Source: Nilaparvata lugens (lineage: Eukaryota; Arthropoda; Insecta; Hemiptera; Delphacidae). Taken from it: a stretch of DNA of 64,000 bases. How positions within the stretch are numbered: position 1 is the stretch's first letter; the number at the start of each line of letters is the position of its first letter. The translations under genes were made by a program, and so were the position numbers. Below are positions 27,460 through 38,172 of the stretch, in pieces. The notes below the pieces were generated by a model. The model did no database searches. It saw only the letters and a list, made by a program, of their open reading frames with translations, and was not told where the DNA came from. Location of the stretch: NCBI RefSeq assembly GCF_014356525.2, contig NC_052510.1, forward strand, positions 17,713,999-17,777,998. The letters are read 5' to 3'.

Positions 27460-28509
27460 TTAACCTTCTAGTCGTGACCCTATTTTTTTCTGACGTTAGT
27501 CGTGATCCTGGGTCCCAGGGACCCGCTTCTTTCATATTAAATATCTCAATATATTTCAAGATATAATGTTATTCTAATATGTCCAAGGGTTATTGATAAA
27601 CGCAACGAGCACTTATATGAAGCAGAAATCGATCTTCATTATAATTATGAAAAATAATAAATCTATAAAACCTATATGAAGCAGAAATCGATCTTCATTA
27701 TAATTATGAAAAATAATAAATCTATAAAACCTTGCATTTTTGGGGTAGTGAAGAGTAACGTTTGGTTATTGTTTCATATAAAGTGAACAAAAAATAATAG
27801 TGATGAATACTATGATGGATCTTACATGCTATCTACTAGAAAGATGGGAAAAAATTGGAAGGTCATAGTTCACTTTCAGGGTAGTTTTTACCCTATCCTC
27901 AAGTTCATGTTGCACAGTCTTTGCAAAACTTATGAAATTATAATGATGAATATTATCAGAAAACCCAAAAACTACATGAAACACTACTAGAAACATGGAA
28001 AATATATAAGGTCATATAAAGTTCACTTTTAGGGGAGGTTTAGTATCCCTGGGATAAGATGAAGTTCATTTGTTCCACTATCATCCTACTCAGGGTCAGT
28101 ATTCTTATCTTGAACAGAACTATGAATTTATTTTTATCATCACCAATGTCATTGAAATAGAGATCTAGAAGTCAATTTGTACATTCTTCGAAGTCTCTGT
28201 TCAAAATGTACATGTTGACTGCTTGAATTATTGCTGCTTGAATTACTGCTTTTTATTGTATAAAAATGTGCATTTGGAAAAAATGAAAAAAGTTACGTTA
28301 GTCGTGACCCTTGGGTCCCAGGGACCCAAAAGCGTAATTTCACGAAAACAACAAGTCACATAGCACTAACACTCTACATCAAGTTTAAGTGTCTACTGAC
28401 ATGAATTTACATGGGTCACAATAGACAGTAAAGCGAACGGGAGAAAAATTATAACTAAAACAAAAATTGGCCAGGTCCCTGGGATCCGGGGTCACGACTA
28501 GAAGGTTAA
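27460..28509 (+). mobile_element. piggyBac-like MITE, copy in duplication unit 2
   Basis: Same ends and TTAA flanks (27460-27463, 28506-28509) as the copy at 26003. It arose by the segmental tandem duplication, not by a second transposition, because the host flanks are duplicated with it. Confidence 0.85.
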
Positions 28510-29936
28510 AATGATTGAGGAAGGACTAACAGTCACAGCCCAAAACTTTTTCTTCTCCGAATTTTGATTCATACACTATAAATAGTCCAGAAAGTAGGTT
28601 ATATATGTTCCATACACTTGAATTCAGGTCCAATTTCCAGTCCAAACATTTGAAAACAGAAAAGTTCTAATTTAGATTGTTTACAAACAAAATTGAATAA
28701 CAAAATGACACTCTCCAATCACTTGAAACTGTAAAATAATGATTAACTTTGAAAATTGCTCTAATATAGAATGATAATTATTCCATGTCATGTCAACAAA
28801 TCAGATTATTTTGATCAAGTCAATTAAAATTCCTAGATAATATTTCGAGAGAAAATTCTCCTCATGAATTATAGGTTTTGATATTCAGATTTTTTTTTAA
28901 ATTGTACAGCAATAATTGGTGAACCAACCAGTTTTTGATCAATTTATATCCATTGAGTATAATTTCTACTAGCGCATAAGGAGGATATCATTACAATAAT
29001 TATAAGGTACAATGAAGTATGAGAAATCACTCCCCCTTAATACTCAGAATGAACTATTAAACTTGTTAGGGAGGGAAGCCGATTGAAACAATAATCCGAC
29101 TTACAATTCAGACCTGGAAATGTTTTTCTAGCGGTAATGCTAAAAATAACAGGGTATTGTGGATTGGAATCATAATCGATCCATCAGCAGCCCCAAAAAT
29201 AAATGTGATTATTTCAAAAATGATTCTACTCAGCCATCCACGTGTATGTACGAGACTCGAACTGGTTTACTGGATTTTTTCGACAAAAACCTGGGCATCA
29301 GAGTCAGTCGACGCAGGTGTGCACACAAAAAGCGCTGTTTGTGTGCTCTCGCATGTAAGTTCTTCTAGGAGACGTTTCCTTGTCAGTCAAAAATGTCTGG
29401 TGAAACGTTAATAATTATTACTAATGCAGTTATGATATTATTGTATGCCGCTTGATGCAATATAGCAAGCTAAAATAGAAAATACCAAGAAAACCCACAT
29501 ACTATGCTACTTAAAAATTTGAAGAATAGATTACTTGCGTTGCTTATTAGGCTAGTGGCATAATTATTGAGACGCCACTAGACTTGACTCAACATGACTC
29601 GAACCGCTAGATGAGTTAATTGAACGAGTGTGAGGGAGTTCTTACTCATGACTCGAGGCCAAAGTAGTTGTCCGTCCGTCCGTCTGTGGGTTAGTTTGTT
29701 CATTTGTATGTTCTACAGTAACTTCAGAGAGAATTGATCAATCAGCTTCTAATTTTGAAAACGTACTTTTATTCTTTTGCAAGATTAAGAACAATTTTTA
29801 CTTTCCTTGCCCTATTACCATAGGTAAGGAAAGTATTGCTTTCCGAAAAAAATTAATGTACCCCAATTTCTAAATTTCTATACGTTTCAAGGTCCCCTGA
29901 GTCCAAAAAAGTGGTTATGGGGTATTGGTCTGTATG

Positions 29937-30219
<283 letters not shown>

Positions 30220-30669
30220 ACACGAACAATTTAGATCCAATGCAATTCAAGATGGCGGATGAAATGGTGAAAATGTTGTCAAAAACAGGGTTTTTCGTGA
30301 TTCTATCGAAAACGGCTCCAACGATTTTGATCAAATGTATACCTTAAATTGTCATTGATAAGCTCTATTAACTGCCACAAGTCCCATATATGTAAAAATT
30401 TCAGGAGCTCCGCCCCATCTATGCAAAGTTTGATTTTAGATTCCCAATTATCAGGCTTTAGATACAATTTAAACAAAGAATTCTAAGTGGAAAAGATTGA
30501 GAATGAAAATCTCTACAATTAATGTTCAGTAACATTTTCACCTAAAATTCAAAATAAGCTCGAGATTCGAGAAAATGTTATTATTTCAATTTCAAACTGT
30601 TAGCAACTGTCGATTCTATTAAGTCATTCACTATGAAGAGATAGCAGACCTCGCGTGTCTCCAGCGTTA

Positions 30670-31455
30670 CGTTAGCTTCACACGCTTTCGGTTTCATTCG
30701 GTTCGGTTCGTTTTCGGTTCGGTTCGTTACCGAAAACGAATGAGGCTTTCATACATGTCAGGTTTTAATTCTTACGGTCCTAATTAGGTATTTTCTTCTC
30801 AAACACAGCTGTGCTTGGATTTTCACAGTTCATGCTTGTATATTTAAATATAACAGCTGGTGTTAAATTGTAAGATGTTATTTCTTGAACAACAAAATTT
30901 TCAAGTTAATTAAAAATTGTGAATTATTTGAATAGTTTCTTTTCGATTATGTTAATTTTGGATGTTCAGAGAGATTTTTTTTTAAATTGAAAATTTGTTC
31001 CTTGTTTTGACACATGGTATATAAACTTCATCTCTCCTCTCCATTGATGAAATCATGTAATATTCGTGGAAAAATAGATAAAAAAATTAAAATTCTCCCT
31101 TAGTTTTTATTGATATATTCATATTTTTTTAGCAAACTATTCATTGAGGAAAAAAAATTCTGTGAACTAACAGAAATGAATTGACCATATTATTTTGACT
31201 TGGAAAATTTTGAAACAGATAATCACGATATCAGGTTAAAATAATAAAAAAAAAAGTCAAGCGTTTGTAAAAGACTTTGTTTCTCCTGTTTCACCAGCAA
31301 CGAATTCGAATATAATGAAACTTATTCGAGGGGGCGTTCGGTGCTATACGGTTGCTATTCGGTACCGAATTCAAACCGAATCATCGTTTCACACTTATCG
31401 GAATTTGCCGAAAACAAAACGAGCCGAACCGAACCGAAAGTGTGTGAAAGTAGCC
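30670..31455. mobile_element. TTA-flanked MITE (PIF/Harbinger-like) nested in E1
   Basis: A 786-bp insert flanked by TTA at 30667-30669 and 31456-31458. Ends are imperfect inverted repeats: CGTTAGCTTCACACGCTTTCGG at the left matches, in reverse, the right end read from its terminus as GGCTACTTTCACACACTTTCGG, both followed by TTCGGTTCGG-rich sequence. The related element at 34460 reads straight through with one TTA. A 3-bp TTA target duplication fits PIF/Harbinger; no transposase is present. Confidence 0.78.
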
Positions 31456-31939
31456 TTATTGTCCTGTCACCAGCTGGCTTGAATCTTTGAATAGTAGACT
31501 TGAGATGCGCGGGAACACTAGCGTCAGGTGATCAATTTTCATAACGGCAAGGAAAGTTGTGTGAGTGCGCCACTCCAGATTTTTATTCTTCGAACCTTTT
31601 TACAGGTCGAGTTCGTTGAACAACAAAATTGACTCACTCCTTTGTCCTTTTTCAGGATATAAAATTAACATTGGAAGTGCGAAAGAAAAAAAAATGTTGT
31701 GATTTAGCATTTAGCAAGCTGGAATTAATTGCATGCCATTTTAATAATTCTTTTATTCATTCAAATTAGCTGTTGGTATCTGAGAGTTATCACACAGATT
31801 GTCCTTTATGCGCTGACACATGATTTCAGCTGATAATTACTATACAATATATTTAATTATAACTATTACATCAACTTGCTTCCTTTTACGTGTGTCTGTA
31901 TGAATACTATCAGTCTGTAACATTAGGCACGCGTAATAA

Positions 31940-32345
31940 TGAATATCGGGGCACCGAGCTTCGCTCGTTATTTGTTTATTGATAGACAAAACACAATTCA
32001 TAAACAAAACACAATCTTTAAAATGATTGGGGAAGGACTAATATGCACAGCCCTAAATTGCTCCTTTCCGAATTTTTATTTATACACTAAAAATTGTAAA
32101 AAAAGTGGGTTATGTTCCATATACACTTGAATTCAGGTCCAATTCCAAGTCAAAACATAAAAGTTCCAATTTAGATTGTTTACAAACCAAATTGAATAAC
32201 AAAGTAACACTAACTAATCACTTAAAACTGTAAAATAAATTAAATTTAGATACACTTGAATTATAATTTACTTTAATTTAGGATGATATACCATGTTATC
32301 TCAACATATACGATATTTTAATCAAGTTGATTACAATTTCTAGAT
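31940..32345 (+). repeat. Dispersed host repeat lacking the piggyBac-like MITE (empty site)
   Basis: Shares the flanks of the two duplicated units: 'caccgagctt', 'acacaat', then 'aaaatgattg' and 'ggaaggacta', and on to the stretch ending 'aataacaaa'. Where the units carry the MITE, this copy has a single TTAA at 32018-32021. The repeat family itself is of unknown type. Confidence 0.75.
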
Positions 32346-32352
32346 GATATTT

Positions 32353-32790
32353 CTCATGACGAAGAAGAAAAAGAATAGAAAAAAGTAGAAGAAGATGTAG
32401 AAGTATAATTAGAAGAAGAAAAAGAAACGGAAGAAGAAAAAGAAGATGAAGAAGAAGAAGAAGGATAAAAAGAAAGTGAAAAAATGAAAAAGGGGAAGAA
32501 AAAGAATATGAAGAAGAAGAGGAAGAAGAATAAAAGGAGAAGGTGAAGAAGGAGGAAAAGAAGATGAAGAAGAAGAAGAAAAGGAAGTAGGAGAATAAAG
32601 AGAAGAAAAAAAGGAGAGAAGAGGAATAAGAAGAAAAAGGAGTAGAAAGTGAAAAAAGAAGAAAAAGAAGAAGGAAGTGAAAAAAGAAGAAAAAGAAGAA
32701 GGAAGTGAAAAAAGAAGAAAAAAAGGACGAGAAAGGAGAAGAAGAAGAGAAAGAAGATGGAGAAGGAAAATAATAATAAGAAAAATATAA
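32353..32790 (+). repeat. Polypurine (GAA/AAG-rich) tract
   Basis: More than 400 bp almost entirely of A and G on the plus strand, dominated by GAAGAA and AAAGAAG units. Low complexity; the long Ser/Phe-rich frames on the other strand are artefacts. Such tracts can form triplex DNA. Confidence 0.9.
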
Positions 32791-33000
32791 AATAAGAGTA
32801 CATGTTTTTTGTAATAACAACTCCTTACAATAATTTGAAAAAAGTCATCCTAGACATGAGGAATGAACGATCAAAGTTTCAATTTTTGCCATTGCTCTAA
32901 CATAGGGTACGATGAGCTAAAAATTTTCATATTTTAGCCTAATGATTAATTCGATGATCAGCTGTTTTGAAACAAAAATTATTTTTTCATTGTTTATTCA

Positions 33001-33268
33001 GAGAAAAAGATGAGAGGATGGGACAAAGAGGAAGAGGGTGTGAGAGAGAAGAGAGACGAAAGAGGAAGAAGTGGTAGAAGAAAAAGAAGGAAAACGAGAA
33101 GAAGACAAAGGAGAAGGAGAAAGAGGAGAAGACGAAGGAGAAGGAGAAGAAAATGGGAAGAAGGCGAAGTCGGAGAAGAAGAGGAAGAAGTTGAAGAGGA
33201 GGAAGAAGATGAAGAAAAAGGAGAAGAAAAGGGAGAAAAAGAATAGGAAAAAAGAAAAAATAGATTAA
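33001..33268 (+). repeat. Second polypurine tract
   Basis: About 265 bp of A/G-rich GGAGAAGAA-type repeats, roughly 210 bp after the first tract and on the same strand. The Arg/Glu/Lys-rich frames read through it are not genes. Confidence 0.9.
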
Positions 33269-33539
33269 TAAAGTCGCATATCCTGCAACCCGGGATAAAA
33301 TTGTATGGGATTAATGTGCAATCTTCTCAATCAGTGTTTACCAAAATCGAGTAAATATTCATATTTTGGAAGTTTAATTGATCGAGCGAAGTGAGGTCTA
33401 AGATTCAAGTCGACGGTTTTGCATTTCACTTCATGTTTGTAAGTTTATTTCTATGTTTTTATGTTTATATGTTCCGCATTCACGGCGAAACCCAGAAATA
33501 GATTATGAAATTTAACAGGCATGTTCATTTATGAACTTC

Positions 33540-33840
33540 GCGTTGACGTATGTATATACGGAGTGTCCCACCAAAGTTGTAACAGCAGTTGACCATAGAT
33601 TCTACTCGACAATTCTGACAAAAATGGTTCGTAAACTTTTTTCCTATCGACCTTAGTTTTCGAGATATATAGATTTTTCAATATTTTCAGAATATGCCCA
33701 CTTCCTGTCATTAAATACTCAATACCTCGAAAACTACTGGTCCAATTTCAAGGGTATTGTTGGAAAGAAAAAGACATTTCAAACAAGATTAATATAATTT
33801 CATTTGTTGTTAGATATTTTGTAGTTTTTTATTAGGGCTT
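33540..33840. repeat. Dispersed-repeat-like segment beginning GGAGTGTCCCACC
   Basis: Contains GAGTGTCCCACCAAAGTTGTAACAGC-type sequence and TTTTCGAGATATATAG, both reminiscent of widespread insect repeats. No matching second end was found here, so its limits and class are unclear. Confidence 0.3.
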
Positions 33841-34590
33841 AAACTTGAAAAAATGCTATTCCTCAAATTCAAAGTCGAATTTCAAACAGTTTATACTCGA
33901 TTTTTCTCCGGGTAATTATAGCGGTTTCAATATTTCAAAAACTTCTCCATTTCATAAGCTTTCGAATGAGTATGAATTCGAGAAGGTAAGAACCATGATA
34001 AAGTGTTCAAAACTGCTAATATCTGGAATGAACACCTTCAAAATGAGGAAATTCACAAACAGCATGCATCAAGCGGTGGTCACAAGGGTGAAATCACCTG
34101 ATTTCTCTCTGACAATATTCACAAGTTGCCATCATTTGCCACTAAGGCATATCTGTAAAAATTTCAGGAGCTCCGCCCCATCCATGCAAAAATTTGATTT
34201 TAATCAGATTGATCAAAAATTATCTGGATTCAATTTCCAATTATCAGGTCTCAGATATAATTTAAACGAAAAATTTCGAGTGGAAAAGATTGAGCATGAA
34301 AATCTCTTCAATTAATGTCCAATAACATTTTCATCAAAAATTGAAAATAAGCTTTAAATTTGAGAAAATGTGATTATTCAATTGCAAAGTGTTGGCAACT
34401 GTTGATTCTATTAAATCATTCACTATGAAGAGATAGCAGACCTCGCGTGTCTCCAGCGTTATTGTCCTTTCACCAGCTAGCTCAGATCTTTGAATAGTAG
34501 ACTTGTGATGCGCGTGAACACTAACGTCAGGTGATCAATTTCCATAACCGCATTGAAAGTTTTGTGAGTGCGCCACACCTGATTTTTATT
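33830..34590 (+). repeat. Element E2, 3' part of the E1 family
   Basis: Matches E1 from 'aaatttcaggagctccgcccc' onward and ends CGCCACACCTGATTTTTATT. It lacks the nested MITE (single TTA near 34462). It abuts the start of E3 directly, so E2 and E3 are head to tail. The 156-codon open frame over it reads repeat sequence and resembles no known protein. Confidence 0.65.
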
Positions 34591-36535
34591 TTCCTTGCCC
34601 TATTACCATAGGTAAGGAAAGTATTGCTTTCCAAAAAAAATTAAGGTACCCTGATTTCAAGTTTTCTATACGTTTCAAGTCCCCCTGAGTCCAAAAACAT
34701 GATTTTTGGGTGTTGGTCTGTGTGTGTGTATGTGTGTGTGTGTGTGTATGTGTGTATGTCTGTGAACACGATAACTCCATTCCTAATCAACCGATTGACT
34801 TGAAATTTTGAACTTAAGGTCCTTATACCATGAGGATCCGACAATAAGAAATTTAATAAAATTCAATTCAAGATGGCGGAAAAATTGCGGGTAATTACTA
34901 AAAAACCATGTTTTTCACGTTTTTCTTGAAAACGGCTCTAACGATTTTCTTCAAATTCATACCATGGATAGCTATTTATAAGCCCTATCAACTGGAATGA
35001 GTCTCATTTCTGGGAAAATTCCAGGAGCTCTGTAATATACTTGAGAAAAATGGCGGATAATGACGAAAAAACCATGTTTTTCACGGTTTTCTCGAAAACG
35101 ACTCTAACGATTTTCTTCAAATTTATACCATGGATAGCTATTTATAAGCCCTATCAAATGGCATGAGTCTCATTTTTGGGAAAATTTCAGGAGCTCTGTA
35201 ATATTCTTGAGAAGAATGGCGGATAATGACGAAAAAAAACATGTTTTTCACGTTTTTCTTGAAAACGGCTCTAACGATTTTCTTCAAATTCATACCATGG
35301 ATAGCTATTTATAAGCCCTATCAACTGGAATGAGTCTCATTTCTGGGAAAATTCCAGGAGCTCTGTAATATACTTGAGAAAAATGGCGGATAATGACGAA
35401 AAAACCATGTTTTTCACGGTTTTCTCGAAAACGACTCTAACGATTTTCTTCAAATTTATACCATGGATAGCTATTTATAAGCCCTATCAAATGGCATGAG
35501 TCTCATTTTTGGGAAAATTTCAGGAGCTCTGTAATATTCTTGAGAAGAATGGCGGATAATGACGAAAAAAACATGTTTTTCACGGTTTTCTCGAAAACGG
35601 CTCTAACGATTTTCTTCAAATTCATACCATGGATAGCTATTCATAAGCCCTATCAACTAGAATGAGTCTCATTTCTGGGAAAATTTCAGGAGCTCTGTAA
35701 TATTCTTGAGAAAAATGGCGGATAATGACGAAAAAACCATGTTTTTCACGGTTTTCTCGAAAACGGCTCTAACGATTTTCTTCAAATTTATACCATGGAT
35801 AGCTATTTATAAGCCCTATCAAATGGCATGAGTCTCATTTCTGGGAAAATTTCAGGAGCTCTGTAATATTCTTGAGAAAAATGGCGGATAATGACGAAAA
35901 AAACATGTTTTTCACGGTTTTCTCGAAAACGGCTTTAACGATTTTCTTCAAATTTATATAATAAATTCTATCTATAAGCCCTATTAACTGGCATGAGTCT
36001 CATTTCTGTGAAAATTTCAGGAGCTCCGTAATATTATTGAGAAAAATGGCGGATAATGACTAGAAACCATGTTTTTCACGATTTTCTCAAAAACGGCTCT
36101 AACGATTTTTTCAAATCCATACCCTGTATAGTTATTTATCAGATCTATCAACTGACATCAGTCTTTTTCCTGAAGAACTAATGGGGGGTCCACCCTATCC
36201 TTGAGAAATGGATTTTGTAGCCTCCATCTCGTGCCTGAGGTAGGTAGAGCAGTTTATAAAAAGTACTCAGTCATAGTCAAGATATTTCATCTGTAGAACA
36301 GCTGTTTTGACGAATTTTAAAAAAATCATCTAATTTCACAACTTACACGGAGGAAAAAGTACTCTGAAAACAATAATTATATATACACATATACAGTAGT
36401 TTGATCGTAGTTGCAAATAATATGTTGCCGCCAATAATTGTCATGATGTTATTCCCCTAAATTATTCTCGTTTCAGAATGAGGCTTACAGTTCAATGAGC
36501 AAGGAAAGTTGTGTGAGTGTACCACACCAGATTTT
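34590..36535 (+). repeat. Element E3 of the same family, expanded by an internal array
   Basis: Starts with the CCTTGCCC...GGTAAGGAAAG hairpin, has a short (GT)n at about 34720, then the ~166-bp array, and ends GCAAGGAAAGTTGTGTGAGTG...CCAGATTTTTT. E1 has only one monomer at the equivalent place. Confidence 0.7.
34865..36160 (+). repeat. Tandem array of about eight 166-bp monomers
   Basis: The box ATGGCGGA recurs at 34873, 35050, 35216, 35383, 35549, 35715, 35881 and 36046, i.e. 177 then 165-167 bp apart. Each monomer carries GAGCTCTGTAATAT, CATGTTTTTCACG, AAAACG..TCTAACGATTTT and ATACCATGGATAGCTATTT. Two alternating monomer types (AACTGGAATGAGTC and AAATGGCATGAGTC) suggest growth of the array as a dimer. 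Confidence 0.93.
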
Positions 36536-36539
36536 TTTG

Positions 36540-38172
36540 TTTTCTATTCACAACAACATCGTTTATCATGCTACTCTGTTCTCCCACATTTATATCCATT
36601 GATAAAAATTTTCAAAAAATAGAATTTTCACAGCAACTAATTTATTTAAACAAATATGATTCCCAATCAATCCCTTGTCATTGATTATAATAAATCAATA
36701 GTTGTGTTACTTTCAAGTAATGTCATTCAATTGTGAATACCATATATACAAAGAATACAAAGAATACCTGTTTCTTTGTACTCCATTATTCTCGGAGTAT
36801 ATTTTGCAATATCATACCACACACTCGTCCAACACAATACACTGCACAATAACAGTGCAAGAAGATTCTCAACGACTAATCACTTGAACAGATGAAAACG
36901 AACTGAGCTCAAGAAATTGAGATGTCCTTTGTTTCGAAAAAGTTATGCAACCTTTCTACCATGAGAAGTTTCTTTCCGAGAAATGGGGATGCTGACTGGA
37001 AACAGGTTACAACTCTTGACTGAACTGTTTTTTGTCATGCTAGCATGCTAGCGCGTCATACTTATCGAAAACAAGTTCCAAGTACTCAGTCCTGGAAAGT
37101 ATTTTGAGTCATACCAATCATTGTTGATTTATTGCTAGTTGAATAATAACCAAATTCAAACATTTACTACGAAGTCTGCTGTTATGAAGTGAAAAACTGT
37201 GATTGACTATTTTGAACAAGTTGATCATTATCCGGTGAAACGTTACAAAAGTAGCTATTATCATGGAGAAAATATAGCAGAAGATATTCCATGGTATAAG
37301 GAAGGCGTTAATGTTTCAAACTACACTGTCAACTCGAACCGATAGTCCTAGTAGTTCTTCTTCATGAAGCTAAGTTATGTGTCGCTGGTAGTCTCTTAAG
37401 ACTGCGATGTTTTTACACTCTCACTCGGCCAAAACAGTAATAATAGACAGTAGTCGGCTCGAGTAGAGATAAATTTGGAACATAGACGAGCTACACCATG
37501 GAATATCTTGTTATGGTATATTTCTTCTATGCTATTATCTACTTAGACCAGCTTCCTAAAGTTATACTGGACAGTCGCAAAACAGTGAGTCAGTTCTATT
37601 AGCTTCCAATGCAGGTAAGCGCTGGTTCATGCTCTTGCAGGTCAGCTGTTCAGACGTAGCATTACAACGTTGCCACTTTGATTGTCAAGCATCCTTCCAA
37701 AATACGCTAGATGAAACTATGGTAAAGAAATACTAGTCTCTTCAGATGGACAACTATATAAGTGCAACTCAATTGAAATGTTCGCGTAAAATCAAAAAAT
37801 CTAGAAATAATGATTATTGAAATATAAATTTTCTGAGGAGCAAAAACTGTTAGAATTATCATTGAAGTGATACTCTCTTTAATATCTATAATCAATTAAA
37901 GGCTAGCATTATCACAGAATATTCAAATACAACAAAACAATACAATATATAGATAAATACAATAGTTACTTCAAAATGAGTATATATATCATGAATTGAA
38001 AATTATTATTCTATTCAAAGTACGTACTTCAAATTGATTCAGATTAGAAGAATAGATAAATAGTTGAGATGAATGAGAATTTTAAATTATGATCACTAAA
38101 ACATGATAATAGAACAAGAAGTTCTTCTAAACAAAAGAATTTAGAGAACTTGTAGAATGTTTGAAATGTATC
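36540..38172. other. Spacer between E3 and the 3' end of P450 copy 2
   Basis: Ordinary AT-rich sequence with no gene. It must hold the 3' UTR and poly(A) site of copy 2 at its right-hand end; an ATTAAA on the minus strand near 37880 is a weak candidate. No clear AATAAA close to the stop codon was found. Confidence 0.45.

Larger units (their letters stand above)
25820..28750. repeat. Direct tandem duplication of a 1.46-kb segment
   Basis: Unit 1 (about 25820-27277) and unit 2 (about 27278-28750) are nearly identical, offset by 1457 bp, with a short 'cttt' match at the junction. Each unit contains one whole piggyBac-like MITE and its flanking host repeat. Unit 2 has a small extra repeat near 28226-28245 (ATTGCTGCTTGAATTACTGC). 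The few differences point to a fairly recent duplication. Confidence 0.92.

Noticed and set aside
32296..33268. Long Ser/Phe/Leu-rich and Arg/Glu/Lys-rich frames
   Set aside because: Low-complexity translation of polypurine tracts; no domain, no splice context.
33845..34315. 156-codon plus-strand frame
   Set aside because: Its 3' part overlaps repeat element E2; the same sequence in E1 is not open and it resembles no known protein.
36950..36990. Minus-strand ATG with a following GT as first exon of P450 copy 1
   Set aside because: The splice phase does not match the phase-1 junction needed by exon 2, and there is no similarity to the copy 2 first exon.
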